64,000 nt of DNA. Source: Gautieria morchelliformis. Its lineage: Eukaryota > Basidiomycota > Agaricomycetes > Gomphales > Gomphaceae. Positions 1 through 12,540 of the stretch are shown piece by piece. Made by a program: the position numbers and the translations under genes. The notes beneath the pieces are model-generated. The model was not told the DNA's origin. It was given only the letters and a program-made list of their open reading frames with translations, and searched no databases. Numbering within the stretch: position 1 is the first letter of the stretch; each line of letters begins with the position of its first letter. Where the stretch lies: NCBI GenBank assembly GCA_015179125.1, contig WHVA01000124.1, forward strand, positions 62,001-126,000, given 5' to 3'.

Positions 1-3000
1 AGAGGGGGATGAATACAAGGAGAACATTGAGCCCTGGGCAAATTTTCAACAATCAGGGTGAGTACACCAGTTGTAGAACACTAACAAGAAGCCATGATAG
101 CTGCCTTTAAGCTCTGGATATTACTGGGTCTTTTGCCCAATGGTTTTGGTGGGATCATTAGATTCGTGAAGGCACGACCGAGTGTCAGGCTGCCTGCGGA
201 TGATGCCGCTCTGCGAATGGGGCGAGTGGGCATTGTATCACGACGGAGAGGTTCGGCCACCATGACCCGTCGGCCTCTTGGCAGTGGCTCAGACGAGTTT
301 CTTGGCGGAAGTCCTCCGTGCTCTGAAACAATTCGCGTCGACAAACTGGAAACTGTAGCCATTTCTAAGGAGACGTTAGGGCTTACCTATGAGAGGCCGT
401 TGCGGCGTTCCTTCGGAGGACATGATGATTTGAAAAAAAGCCAATGAGTCAAAGGTTTGTGGTTTGATTTGGTACTGGCTTCTAGATGTTGGATGGGTAG
501 GGGCGCGACATACAGAAATTGGTTAGACGTCGCAGCTAAGCTGGGACCGGGGTCGAAATTATACAGTGGATAGATACCGTGGCGGTTTTTGGCACTGCCA
601 CCGTGCCAGGTTTTGGCGCCTGGCACGATGGTGGAATCAGTAAGGTGGCGTTGCAGCGCCCTCTCGTGTCCAGGGTCCCTAGCTGATTAGCTCCTCGTAG
701 GTGTGCGTCGAAAGCATGGGTCGTTGGAGATATCTACCCATTATATAGTCCGTTACTGTCCTATACCAAGAGCAGCTTGAGGTGCAACTGACCAACGGAC
801 AGCGAACAAGAGACATGAGCGAGTTGTGCCGGACTGGGTTGCGAGAGGAACATTTACGCGTCAAAAGGAAAATTACGTTGCCATATCCAGTGCACCCCTT
901 CCCTGCGCATACGCTTTCCCCATCTCACGCCCCACGCGTCGCAACTGCCTGATCATATCACACGAGTATCATCAGCGCCTTTGCGAAAACCTCGTACGCG
1001 ATGTCTCGTTAGGTGGAACCTCCCACCGCGGATCCGTGCAGTAGGCTGTCACCGGAGTGGTGACATATGGATTGCGACATGTAGCGAAGCTGAGCAAGTC
1101 TATCTTGCTTCAATGGCACACCGCTGGCTCTCCAAGCTCTCGGACCAGCTTTCTATCGCCAAAAAAACCTTTCCAGTTGTTGTTCATGGAATCCCTTCCA
1201 CCTTCAACCCTTCACGTGATAGCTGCGACGTCACAGCGTCACGCGTCGTGGTGAGGTCGGGCGGGTGCACGTGAAATAAGGAAGCGCCGGGGCCGATGCA
1301 CCGCACCGGGAGACCCCTAGCTGCATGGAATTTAAGGCCCACCCAAGCGATTTCCTTTTCGAGAGACACCCAAAAATAGCAATTAGCGCCAGGATACTTC
1401 GGCGATTCCCCTTTAGGGCCTCGACGAGATATTTTCTCTGAGTCCTTCGGCATTGTCCACGACGATACAGACAACTGTGTCTTACTAAATCGCTTAGGTG
1501 GGCTGTACATCCAGCCGCATGCGCCCTAGTTGGGTGCCTAGTGAAACTCTGTGGGTCCTTCTCCATGAACCGTCGTGTCGCGTCGAAGACACGCGTAGGC
1601 ATGGGTCGCGCGCTTAAAAACAGTCATCACCCGAACGTGCGACACCGCAACCACCACAGAGACAACTAAGCACCAACGCGACGTCGCAAGCAAAGCAACA
1701 GCTCTGACGTGACGGCAACCAGCAACCCTCCCTCGGCAATCTCGCACGACGCGGACGCGCACAACGTTTCACCAGTGTAATGAGAAGATATGAACTCTCG
1801 ATATCTACGCGGAATACGGTATCGGTGGGAGATCAGGCGTGCCAGATGAGGTTTGGTGCGTGAATACGCCGTGACGTGGGTTGGTTGTCTGCGTATCAAC
1901 CGTCTCAGGCCGATTGCTCTGGGCCATCCCGCCCATCCCACATGCGACATGCATAGTATCAATAGATCGACAACACAAAAATCACTCTTCACACCCCGCC
2001 ATCACGCGTCCATCTGCTCTGTGATAGTCCAATGAAGCTAAGGGTCTGCCAGTCACGACTCCATGTGAAGCTGTGACGAGCTCTTACTAGAGTCATTCGT
2101 GTCCTCTACCCACGCGCTGTCGACAGATCGTCGACAGTGTATCAACAGTCGCCTGCCTCCCCATTGCGATCATGGCCGGCTACTACTGAGTTCTCAGCTT
2201 TGACGGTACGTCACCACTACGCCATATATCTCCCTCAGGTTAGGCATAATTATGGCCTCAGCCTAAGTTCACCTCGCAGTTCTAGACCTCTGTGCACATG
2301 GAACGGGCATCGGCGTGTGTTTGCCACCGACATTGGTGAGTCACTTACATGAAGCTTCTATTGCAAGAGGAATTGAGACCGCCTGTCTCCACAGTTTCGC
2401 GTCACCTCTCACCAATTTGATTTCATTTTCGAATCCAACAAAGTCCGTGAATGTCGCCTGCCAGAAGATGAGAAGAGTGCTAGACTAATATGTCCGGCAT
2501 TTCCTTATTGCTGCGTCAGATGAACTACCTGGAGACTTGCATTCACACGCCTGTTAGAAATGTCATGTCTTATACCAGGATAACAACCACGCAGTGGTTA
2601 AATCCGAGGTCATGTTCATCGCGTTGACGCAAGCCAGCTATGGCACTGGCATGGTGAAGTTCATCTCCATGGTCAATTGTACTGTGTATCAAAGCCGATG
2701 TTATCAGCAAAATGGAAGCTCATGTACTCTTGTTAGAGGAGATCTAATCCATCGATATCAGCTCACTTCGTGGGTACGTCCGCGATTGCCTTGCAGAAAG
2801 CTTCCTTATTCCACCATATATAATGTCACATCCAAGGTGCGTTCTTCATCCAGACTTTCCACACTTCTTGCTGTCCATTAAGCAGGTTTCCGCAGCATTG
2901 CCAAGCTTGGTTGAATGGCGTGGAATAGAAATTCATAACATCTGGCTCGTGGCTTCTACTTCCATATCTTAGAAGGCAACTTCCTATAGGTAGCCTCTTT

Positions 3001-3085
3001 CCGAATATTGTTCGCGCGATTGTAAGCGCGGCAGTACGTCTACAGTACTAGTATAGGTCGATGATTCTAGCAATTTCTATCTTCG
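1..3085. other. Region without a confident gene
   Basis: No reading frame here could be tied to a known family. The most protein-like stretch is a minus-strand frame at 81-362, an arginine/proline-rich 93-residue tail that could be the last exon of a gene running in from the right. It overlaps an equally long plus-strand frame, so it is weak. From about 800 to 2000 the sequence is CpG-rich with many overlapping short frames on both strands, as expected of GC-rich intergenic DNA. I saw no repeat family shared with the rest of the window. Confidence 0.4.
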
Positions 3086-3161
3086 ATTGTTCGTGCATGA
3101 GGCACTGATTGGCAGGGTAACATCCGGCGTCCTGGGAAGAGAGACGATAACGGCCTTGGTC

Positions 3162-3169
3162 TATATAAA
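3162..3169 (+). promoter_or_regulatory. TATA box of the CipC-like gene
   Basis: The octamer tatataaa lies about 90 bp upstream of the ATG at 3260 and is followed by a pyrimidine-rich leader. Spacing and context fit a core promoter of a strongly expressed, inducible fungal gene. No other element could be assigned. Confidence 0.6.
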
Positions 3170-3259
3170 CGCCAACCTCTTGTCGACTTCTTCAGGTCGC
3201 CTGGTACACTTCTACATTTCAGCTACATCGATACACATATCACCGCTCTTCACTACATC

Positions 3260-3897
3260 ATGGGTTGGTTCCAAAATGACTCTTATCAAGCAGAAGCCTA
3301 CAGCGAGGTACGTAGTGACCTGCCGTATTGTCATCTAGGATACACTATGTTCTTCTTCCGAACTGAATTATTTTTTTTTTATGTTTTTTTCCAGGTTAAC
3401 AACGCACCCCACAAGGCGGCACTCTCGCACGAGTTGATCGCTGGTGCTGCTGCATACGAAGCGGCCAAAGCATATGAAGATCACGTTGCGCGAAACGGAC
3501 AGCCTGACAACCATGCGTATGTCTTTTCATACCAATGCACTAACTTTCATTCAACTTCGCGTGATTTTCTTCTCCCACAGTAAAGCCAAGGAGATTGTCG
3601 CAGGCTTTGCTGGCGCGTTTGTTGACCGCATTGTTGAGACAAAAGGGTGAGTATTTTTCGTACAGTCATAGTTGTTATATTATCCTCTTCTCACCTATGC
3701 CTGTTCTCTGCTGCCGACCATGATTCAGCTTGGACTATCTTGACCATCAGAAAGCCAAACACCATGCGAGGCAGCACACCCAGGAACATCTCGAGGTTGA
3801 GTACAGCACCGAGTACCGAAAGGACGAGTACAGCACCGAGTACCGAACGGACGAGTACAGCACCGAGTACCGAACGAACGAGTACAACAGATATTAA
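3260..3897 (+). CDS. CipC-like protein (DUF3759 family), four exons
   Basis: Exons are 3260-3307, 3395-3516, 3581-3646 and 3729-3897, with GT-AG junctions and preserved phase. The product starts MGWFQNDSYQAEAYSE and continues with the family core VNNAPHKAALSHELIAGAA, then AYEAAKAYEDHVARNGQPDN, AKEIVAGFAGAFVDRIVETK and GLDYLDHQKAKHHA. This is the small, probably cytosolic CipC (concanamycin-induced protein C) / DUF3759 family of fungi, often stress- or antibiotic-responsive; its biochemical role is unknown. The core is complete. Unusual is the C-terminal tail, three copies of a 9-residue unit EYSTEYR(K/T)(D/N) ending in NEYNRY. The start is fixed by the conserved MGWF opening and by the TATA box upstream. 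The gene appears intact. Confidence 0.9.
3799..3879 (+). repeat. 27-bp in-frame tandem repeat in CipC-like tail
   Basis: Three consecutive 27-bp units (3799-3825, 3826-3852, 3853-3879) encode EYSTEYRKD, EYSTEYRTD and EYSTEYRTN. The units differ by only a few bases, so the expansion is recent or kept homogeneous. Confidence 0.9.
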
Positions 3898-3984
3898 GGT
3901 TCCCACGGAAATGCTTTACGCGACAGTTTCTTGCGTTGCTCTTTTCGATGTTCCTGTTACATTGTCTCTGCGCATCCAAACATG

Positions 3985-5550
3985 ATTAGTTTGCTCACTC
4001 TCGATCTTAGGCGTGTAAAATACTAAGAGATATCAATAGTACAATAGAGTGTGAATATAATTCAGACTTCGAATTGAAGTCGAATTGAGTGAGAGGTCGA
4101 AAATAGAGAAATCGAGTGTACACAAGGTGTATACGCTCCTTAGTGATATCTACGCAGATATATGCGCCACAAGGTACCAAGTAACTTTAAGAGAGGTGAG
4201 TTCTAATTGACTGGTTATTCTCTGTGTACATCTGAACTATTTAACTACGAGATATGAGTCTATGGAGGTACGTGTTCTGGATCGTGTATGAGTGAACATA
4301 TGGTTTGTGGTCCGGAAGGCAATACACCGAGATCTAGTTACTGATGTATCAGTAAAATGAGCACATGGAAGGGAACTAATATCAGAAAAGAAATATGGTG
4401 ATATGTAATGTGAAGTTTAGAAGAAAGAAATGTCCAAGTGCATTGGGCTAGCCAATGCACTATTCCTCGGATCAGAACCGCTCGGGCTCAAGTACTCTCT
4501 CCTGGCCACATATGCGTCCGTGTCTTGTCCAGCGCATGGATAATCCCCAGATGTATATATAGATTCATGTGAGGATTATCGAGGATCTGTGGGTTCGAGT
4601 GGGTGGTCGTGTGGGATCATGGGGATGTAGGCGGCATAGGACAATGAAAAAGTTTTTTGTGTTTTTGTCAGAAATATATGGAATGAAATGGAGCATAGGA
4701 ATGGATATGATTTTGTTTTTATAATAAGGTGAACCTGTGACCCCATGTATATCACTCCAATATGTCACTAAACATGTCAATGCAAAGGAGAGTCTAAGCT
4801 GAAGATAATATGGGTTGGAATAACAGCCTCATGCTTTTTGAGTCACCAGGTGAGTTCACTGATGCAAAGTCTAGGCATCTCCGAGTCTTCATGGATAGGA
4901 TATTTCAGACAGAACCCGTCCAGACTACTAATGTAAAAATAATTTCCAGAGGTGACTATCATTAGCCTGTGATGCATGGCTTAGGTGCACCTCACTCAGG
5001 GCACAAGTTGGCTGATGTTCAGTGGAGACGTCGCTCAATGACTAGGGACTGATTAGGAGTGCTAGTGATCAGGTTGTCACTAAGTGAGAATGGAATGGCC
5101 TGCAGTAACAAAAATATCCAATCCAGTCCGTTATATGACTGACCTCAAGTGACTCAAGGACTTCATAACTGTATTGAGGCATTGGTCTAAAGAGATAACA
5201 GGACTGTGTAGGAGCCTAAACTGGGCAACCCTATTTATATTTCACTGAACATCTTCAGTATGGTAGGCTGTGTAAGGGCAACCCTCCAAGGTTGTGGAAA
5301 CTCATGCAGCCTAGCAGAGAGGAATACAAAGAGAAAAGTCTGACATTCCTTCTGCCAGTGAGCCTAATATATACTTAACAACTACTGAGTCACTACTCAC
5401 CCACAGTCAGGGTCTTGGGTAGCATGCCCAACATCAGCCCTGAAGCCTGAGGTGTGTACCAACCCTGACACCATTCCGGAAGACATCCCAAGACTGGAAA
5501 CTCCGCAACCAAGGCCTGGGCTTGGATCGAAAGCAGAAGGGGGTTATAAG
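3985..5550. other. AT-rich interval, no gene seen
   Basis: The interval following the CipC-like gene has only short unrelated frames. It begins with the probable 3' untranslated and terminator region of that gene and then becomes AT-rich sequence without a family I recognise. Confidence 0.4.
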
Positions 5551-5551
5551 C

Positions 5552-6179
5552 CAGGGGTAGTGATGTGCAAGGCTCCGCTTTGAGCCCTAGGCCAAGCTGA
5601 GCCAAACCTATATAGGCTGAGCCATGCCAGGCCCTGGTGATGGCTTGGTGATGGCTTGGAGACTCTGAAAGCCCAAGCTGGGCCATCAAGCTGTGGCTTT
5701 GGAGGCCACATCAGCACCTGGAATCAGCACTATTCAATGGTGGGGGGTATGTGTCATATCTCAATTCTCGAAGTATGCACTGATTGATAAAGCTATCTAG
5801 ATCAATGGACAAAGATACAGGGGAGTATGGACCTTGCTTGCTCAGGACAACTTGTCCATTGTGGCTGCATCTGTATCAAGTGAGTGAGCTTTCTCGCATA
5901 ACTATCAGCAAATGCTGTAATTGCCTCAAAGGGGACATTGTCAAGGTCCTACAATGTGCAAAGTGCCCCTTGTGTAGTGAGCTGATTTTTCATGAGGCAG
6001 GTCTGTCATCTCTTACAGAAGTTGAAGCCAATGAGTCTGAGATGGAAGTGGAGACTGGGCCTATAAAAGTGGAAAAGGAGGTAGAAGAAGAGGGATGGGA
6101 TGGTCTCTTCCTGGAGGAAGATGACGATGATTTAGAGTCAGATGTGTTCATTGGTGACTTTTCAAGCTTATTTAGCTAG
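5552..6179 (+). pseudogene. Remnant of a hAT-type DNA transposon (C-terminal dimerisation region)
   Basis: The 131-codon frame at 5784-6179 contains ITISKCCNCLKGDIVKVLQC followed by LIFHEAG, matching the C-terminal hAT family dimerisation segment of fungal hAT transposases (usual form ISKRRNRLKGDIVEALQ), then a glutamate/aspartate-rich tail ending SLFS. Some 200 bp to the left, at about 5552-5600, the sequence tagtgatgtgcaaggc followed by aggccaagctgagcc resembles hAT terminal sequences. The N-terminal and catalytic parts are absent, so this is an internally deleted, inactive copy. The right terminus was not identified. Confidence 0.65.
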
Positions 6180-7074
6180 CAAACCATCAGTCTTGGTATG
6201 CATCAATGTGAGCTGTTCAGGCATGTTTACTAATAAGGTAGAAAACACCAGGAAACAGCACCCCTGATGTAAGCGAGCGCTTAGATCATGTGACATGCCA
6301 AATCAAAGGACTTGGGTGTTGATTTTCGAATAGTGTGCCAGACAATCAGTTTTGATATATAGAAGTTGGGTAAATTTGCTTATAGTTACTCTACTTTTGA
6401 TTTGACTTGCTAATATGTTATTGGGCAAGGCACTCTGCCCATGTTTGACCAATGCTCCATGTCATGTGCCACAGTGTAAGACAGTGTAGCTGTCTAGTTG
6501 CGGATGATGCATACACAAGCACCACACACAGCCACAGATTGTGGACAAGTATATCTTGTCCACACTTTGTCCACATTTTCTTAAGACCACTACCTGGCTA
6601 TCTTTAGTTTATCATTGTTCTCTCAGAATATAAGTAGTACAGGGTTTCCACCAAATAGAGACAGATTCTGACCTCCCTTCCACTTGCCTGGCTCCCTTCT
6701 GAACTCTACCACTCTGGTGCAACCAGGCCTAACAGAAGCCTTACAACAGGAGCCCCCAGAATGGTCATGCATCACTGAAAATATTGGAGCCAATGTCCAA
6801 GTGCTGAGAAAGCTGACACATCATGTCACATAATATGCCAAATGTCATGGTCACAAAATACTAAAAGTGTCCCAAATGGTTCCATAGGACAAAATAAAGC
6901 ATTTAGGAAAAATTCTTCACCTGTACTTCAAGGGAGTATAACTCAGCTACCATGCATTATTTGGCTAAATCCTTCCTACAAGTTCAAGCTAGATATATTT
7001 AGAAAACCTCTTAGGACTTAGGTATGCCAAAAGATAATGTGGGTGGGTGTTACAACCATGCCGCTTAACCATCT
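6180..7074. other. Interval with a possible LTR-like segment, no gene
   Basis: There is no coding sequence. The stretch from about 6420 to 6750 contains a hairpin-forming tcttgtcca/tggacaaga-type motif and ends in ttacaaca followed by ggagccc, reminiscent of the end of a Ty1/copia LTR, but no partner LTR or primer-binding site could be confirmed. Confidence 0.3.
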
Positions 7075-9445
7075 CCGCCACCTCCATAACACTTCCGTAT
7101 CACCAAGATCGCTTTAGAGGATGGTGCTTGATGAGGGGAAAACAGCATTCCGGACACGGTATGGCTCTTTCGGATGGCTAGTCATGCCTTTCGGCTTAAC
7201 CAATGGTCCCACGGTTTTTCAACGTTTTATGAATCACGTCTTTGGAGATATGCTTGATGTATGCGTCCTCATGTACCTTGACGACATACTCATCTACTCC
7301 GATGACCCGGTCAAACACAGGGAACATGTCTGTGAAGTACGCATCTTCGGAAACACGGTCTCTATGCTAAACCTGACAAATGCGAATGGCACTGAGATTC
7401 CATGGAATTCTCAGGGTATATGCTGTCTACCAATGGCTTTACCATGTCCAAAGACAAAGTCCAGACAATCCGTGATTGGCCCGAACCCCGGAAGGTAAAA
7501 GACATACAGTCCTTCCTCGGCTTCGCCAATTTTTACCGCCGCTTTATCTATAACTATTCCGACATCACGGTCCCCCTAACCTGGCTTACTCATAAAGGCA
7601 CCCCTTGGGCATTTACCGAAGAATGCTGAAAGTCTTTCAATTACCTCAAGGAAGCTTTCACTTTGGCCCCGATTCTGTTGCATTGGGTTCCCGACTGACC
7701 CAGGGTCGTGGAAACCGACGCCTCAGATTATGCCCTCGGCACAATCCTATCATTGTTCAATGAAGAAGGTGTCCTGCACCCGGTCGCTTTCCATTCCTGA
7801 ACATTTCCCGGTGCCAAATTAAATTACAATGTCCATGATAAAGAGCTACTGGCAATCTTTGAAGTGTTTCAACATTGGAGACACTATCTGGAGGGCTCCG
7901 GCTCCCCTATCGACGTTGTCACTGACCACAAAAACTTGGAGTATTTTGTCACCACAAAGTTGCTAACCTGACGACAAGCCCACTGGTCTGAATTCCTCTT
8001 GCAATTTAACCTCATTATTCAGTTCCGTCCTGGAAAGCTTGGTACAAAACCCGACGCTCTAACTAGATGATGGGATGTCTACCTTAAAGAGGGAGGTAAT
8101 GACTACGGCTCAGTCAACCTGCAAAACTTCCAACTGATTTTCATTAATCAACAATTGTTGGAATCCCTCCAGGCAACTTGTCTGCTTGAACCCGTTCTCC
8201 GGGCAGTCATTGTGATGGACTCCGAGAAGCTTCATGCTGACATATTAGCTAATCTGGCATCCGATCCCATAGCTGCTAAGCATCTCAGAGATAGTTCCTA
8301 CCCAAGATGGACACAAACCGAGGACAGCTTCCTCCGCCTTGATGGTCGTATATATGTTCCTGATGCCGACGATCTCCGGCTCCGAGTACTCCAGTACAAA
8401 CATGACCATGTACTCTTGGGACATTTCAGTCAAAACAAGACCTTAGAACTCATCAGATGGGAATACACATGGCCCGCACTTCGGTCTTTCATATTGACTT
8501 TTGCAAGTCCTGCACTACTTGCTTGCATTCAAAGTCACGGCATCATCGGCCTTACGCCTCCCTGCAGCAGCTTCCGATACCTGAGCAACCTTGGAATTCC
8601 ATCTCCATGGATTTCATTGAGCAGTTGCCTGTGTCTTCAAGTTTCACTGCAATCCTTGTACTAGTTTGCCGCTTAACCAAACAGAGCATATTCATCCTGA
8701 CCTACAACATGGTCACATCTGCAGACCTCGCCCACCTGTTCATCTTGCATGCTTTCTTGAAGCACGGTGTCTCTAGCCATGTGACATCCAACCAAGGTTC
8801 AGAATTCATATCGCACTTTTTCTGTTCCCTGGGTAAGGCTCTTGACATGAAACTGCATTTCACCTCAGGATACCATCCCGAAGGCAATGGTCAAACCGAA
8901 CATGTCAAGCAAACTCTGGAACAGTACCTCCGTGTGTATTGCAATTATCAGCAGCACAATTGGTCCAAGTTGCTACCACTTGCCGAGTTTGCATACAACA
9001 ATGCTCCCAGTGCAACTACCGGCATATCACCCTTCTTTGCCAACAAGGGATACAACATGAACCTCATGGTTCACCCCGAATGGGACCGTGCATCCTCCTG
9101 AGCCTGAGACTTTGCAGTTGACCTTGACCAGCTTCATGCTGCCCTGAAAGAGCAAATTAAATCTGCTCAATCCCAGTATCAGGTCTTGGCCGACACACAT
9201 CATGCTCCCACTCCCAAGTTTGTAAAAGCGCAGTTCTTCCGGACAACCCAGCCCTCGAAGAGCTGGCTGAAAAGTACCTCGGCCCCTTTGAGATTATTGG
9301 CCAGGCCCGATCCTGAGCTTACATTCTATGTGTGCCGGATAGCCTTCGGGCAGTCCACCCAGTCTTTCATGTCTCCATGCTCGAACCCACAATCCCGAAT
9401 ACCATTCTGAGCCGGGTTCAGTCTCCGCCACCTCCAGTTGAGATC
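7075..9445 (+). pseudogene. Ty3/gypsy pol (reverse transcriptase, RNase H, integrase), decayed
   Basis: Domains in order: reverse transcriptase at 7120-7560 ([20 protein letters not shown] and the active-site motif YLDDILIYS), RNase H at about 7630-8080 ([27 protein letters not shown]), the integrase zinc-finger region at about 8150-8480, and the integrase core at 8550-9090 (SMDFIEQLP, GYHPEGNGQTEH). It ends at VHPVFHVSMLEP around 9380-9400. At least three frameshifts (near 7350, 8470 and 9100) and five in-frame TGA codons (7627, 7696, 7798, 7969, 8068) inactivate it. Gag and protease are missing, and no chromodomain follows. Immediately downstream lies an antisense gene. The polypurine tract and 3' LTR that fit this element lie at 21.93-22.84 kb, displaced by the 11-kb insertion. 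Confidence 0.92.
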
Positions 9446-9459
9446 GATTCCGCTTATCT

Positions 9460-10086
9460 TCCTTGTCCCCGTCTTCCAAATCCAAACCCGATCCCACTTC
9501 CGCTTTTTCTTCTGTCTCCTTCTCTTTCTCTTTTCCTTTATCCTTTTTCTCCACTCCCTTTTCCCTCTTCACTCCCCAAACCCAAACCTGTACCCAAACC
9601 CCCAGCCAAATCGAACCCACCCCAATCCAAACTCATCCCCGTCCATAAGGATGTGTTCTCGGCCACTGTGGCCCACAGGTGGAGCCGCTTGTTCAGCCTG
9701 GAATTGTGCCGCTCAATCTGCTGCACAAATTCCAAGACTCCCTGGAGCAAGTGGTTGCTCCACTCCAGCTGCTCGTTTTGACGAGACAGCAAGTCCTTCA
9801 CCATCCGGGAGACTTCGGCTCACCCGTCGGGTTTCAAACCCTTTATCCCAGCTCCCAACGGCCCCGCACAGATGTCCACCGTCGGTATGGCTCCCGACGG
9901 CTTGACCGGAGACATTTTGGCCTTCTTTGGCCCTGGCCCCTCGGTCACATCCTCATCTTTCCATTTCCATTTCCTGTCCAGGAAACTACAGCAGACTTTC
10001 TGGTCCACGCACTGCTGGCAGGCGGTTTTCTTCCTGCGCAGACATCAGGTCTGGCGACGCCTGCACGCATCACAAGGCTTGGACTG
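9460..10086 (-). pseudogene. Antisense accessory gene of the gypsy element, 3' part (Cys-cluster and coiled coil)
   Basis: On the minus strand an acceptor (ttttcag) just above 10086 opens an exon beginning SKPCDACRRRQT, then CLRRKKTACQQC and VDQKVCC. The cysteine spacing resembles a Zn(II)2Cys6 cluster. A KKAK basic stretch follows, then a leucine/glutamine-rich helix (MVKDLLSRQNEQLEW, VLEFVQQIERHNSRL) and a lysine/glutamate-rich tail. Two in-frame TGA codons (10045-10047 and 9820-9822) replace probable arginines. The first half of the same gene is at 21,190-21,997, on the far side of the 11-kb insertion, so the insertion is intronic. Position between integrase and 3' LTR and opposite polarity make it an antisense ORF carried by the retrotransposon. 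Function unknown; DNA binding is a guess from the cysteine cluster. Confidence 0.6.
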
Positions 10087-10110
10087 AAAACAAAAAAAAA
10101 ACATAAGTTA

Positions 10111-11372
10111 CAGCGCTTTGCAGTACGTAAGGCGGGTGTGAGGGCAACACTAATGACGAAGCCACAACCAAGATACTCAAGGAGATAAGAGCCGATACTA
10201 GGACAATGACCAACTGTGTAGTGGGTATCCTCAGAGATCAAGCTGAGGAAACGCCACCACACGGGCTACAGTCTTATAGCGCTGGCAAGGCTTACATAAT
10301 AGGGGAGACGGAAACTTGTAGAAGGTTACGGAATGTGACAGAATGTGACATGTGACGGAAAGTTATGGAAACTGATGGAAGGTGACGGGAACTGACGGAA
10401 ACTCATGGAAGGAAATAGAAACTTGTGGAAGGAAACGCGTGAACCCTGACAGTGGGCGCTTGTTTTGCTTCCATTATTCGGCGGCCAAAATTAAAACAGC
10501 TGTAGAATAGCTAGTTCTCCATGGATTCAATCCAAATTTGAAATACAAGGTTATACGAGCTTATATGAGGGCACAGTACCCTAACATTGAGGTAAATCAA
10601 CTGGTAAAAAATTCGCATTTTTGGCCAGCTGCGCCTGGACTAGAATGTCTATTGCAAGCTGAATACATGCCAGAACCAATAACTTGTTGACAGATCATGT
10701 ACTCAGGACATATGTTGAGGGATTAAACTGCATTTAAGCTTTATATATGTCACAGACTAATTATATTCACAAAATAAATGAGTCGGAGCGGCAGGCGCAA
10801 CAGCAGTGAGAGGGAGACTTGATGAGCGATGCACGCATCGCGCTCCCACTCGTCCTGCGCACGCAAGAGAAGGTGCTGCAGTCCCCCTGAGCGCAGAGTG
10901 TCATGGACCCACTAGCAGTGTGGGGCGACATGGACCAGGAGCGTGAGGCGAGCTTGAAAAGGAGCGTGGGGTGACGTGGACCTCCAGGGGCACGGGGCGA
11001 TGTCGAGAAAGGGCGCGGGTGATGTCGAGAAGGAGCGGGGTGATGTGGACCACCAGGCACACGGGGTGATGTGGACCCGCCAGGAGCGCAGAGTGACATG
11101 GACCCACCAGGAGCGTCGACGTGGACCAGGAGCATGGGGACGAGTCAGAACGGCAGGAGCAGTAGCAGCGATGGGGAGACTCAAAGCGAGACACGCGGGA
11201 AGGTTCTGGATGGAGACGCGTTCATCAGGTGAGACGTATATCTAATGAATCAAACTTAACAACATACACGCACAGGCGCAGCATGCGCAGCCGTCGCCAC
11301 ATGCGATGAGGGCAGAGTACGCGCTTCCCACCCCAATCTTCCGCACCTCCTCAGCGACCCAGCCCTCCCCAG
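10111..11372 (+). repeat. Left long inverted repeat of the composite insertion
   Basis: This arm matches the complement of 20263-21177 with scattered substitutions. The match covers the terminal cagcgctttgcag, the block starting gggcgcttgttttgcttcc near 10454, and the GC-rich minisatellite, and ends at ctccccag (11365-11372). The left arm alone has about 315 extra bases at 10138-10452. Confidence 0.85.
10138..10452. repeat. 315-bp insertion unique to the left arm, with a GGAA-rich minisatellite
   Basis: Comparison with the right arm, where aaggtgggcgc is continuous, shows that these bases were added to the left arm or lost from the right. The second half (about 10316-10440) is an imperfect tandem array of units like ggaaactgatggaaggtgac. 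Its ends (tgtgagggcaac and the complement ctgtcagggttc) are only loosely similar, so its class is unknown. Confidence 0.6.
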
Positions 11373-11895
11373 GCACTTCGCCATCCTGCCCTCCGCCACC
11401 CAGCAGCGCACAGCGCAGCCACGGATGCTGCCTATCCAGCCTCGTCTTCCCGACCCAGGCGCTGGCCTCAGGCCTAGCACGGAAGCGCAGAAGCACCAGG
11501 CAAGCCCACGGGAATGGGCGCAGCACACGCGGCTGTCGCCACATGCGATGAGGGCAGAGTACGCCCTTCCCAGCCCAATCATCCAGACCTCCTCGCTGAC
11601 CCAGCCCTCCCAAGGCATGTCGCCATCCTGCCCTCAACCACCCAGCAGCGCACAGCGGAGCGGCAGACGCCGCCTATCAAGCCTCATTGCCAGTCATCCC
11701 AACACAGGCGCAGGCCTCAGGCCTAGCATGGAAGCGCAGAAGTATCAGGTAGGCCCACTCGCGCAGCCACGGCACGCGCGGCCATCGCCACACCCGATGA
11801 GGGCAGAGTATGTGCTTCCCGCCCCAATCCTCCGCACGTCCTCCCCGACCCGGCACTCGCCACGCACATCGCCGTATTACCCTCCGCCATCCAAC
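11278..11895 (+). repeat. About 240-bp tandem repeat, roughly 2.5 copies
   Basis: The block cgccacatgcgatgagggca recurs near 11297, 11540 and (diverged) 11785, each time followed by similar cttccca.cccaatc and gacccagccctcc segments. One unit overlaps the inner end of the inverted repeat; the right arm holds only a single unit. Long frames through it are by-products of the repeat. Confidence 0.8.
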
Positions 11896-12540
11896 TGCGC
11901 TTTGTGCCGGAAGTCGAAGAGGAGGGTGAACAGGGGGTCAAAGAGGGGGTCGAAGAGGAAGTTGACAAACTTGTTGTGGATGGTGTGGAGCTAATAGATG
12001 TGACGGAGGTCATTGGCTGGGTCGTAGAACTAGATGCCGACGTCGAGCTGGAGCAGCAATATGGGATTCAGATAGAGGTCAACATGGTCTATAAAGTGAT
12101 GGTGGTCATCACCTTGACAGAATGGTGACGGGAGCGGGGTGGGATGCTTGGAGAAGGTGAGGGTAGCAGTGGGTTCTGAGCAGAGTTTAGAGACTGGCCT
12201 CGAGTTTGAAACAAGGACCGGGAAACAACTTCCGGCAGCAGGGTCCTTCTGCAAATGTATCACTTTGAGGAAAGAGTATTGACTCAGAAGAACGGTTGAC
12301 ACTGGGTACTCTACTCCATGCAGCCTGGTGTGTGGGGTAGGAACAGCACATGACGCAGGAGGTCCCAACCAGCGAGATGGAACTGCGGAGGGTGCTGATG
12401 CTTGATGAGAATAGCATCGTCATACAAAACATTCCAAGGCATGGGAGCGATGAGATACACACCGAGTTCGCTCTAACTCCGCAGAATAGACATAAACAAG
12501 GGGAACGCCGTAATTGTGACATTGCTTCCATTCTCATAGG
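11896..12540. other. Interval upstream of the SAM-like gene
   Basis: No coding region is recognised. The DNA is purine-rich (gaggaggg, gtcgaagagg) near 11,920-11,980 and then ordinary. It presumably contains the promoter of the plus-strand gene at 12,541. Confidence 0.4.

Noticed and set aside
11425-11994. 189-codon plus-strand frame
   Set aside because: It runs through the 240-bp tandem repeat and has no start context or recognisable domain.
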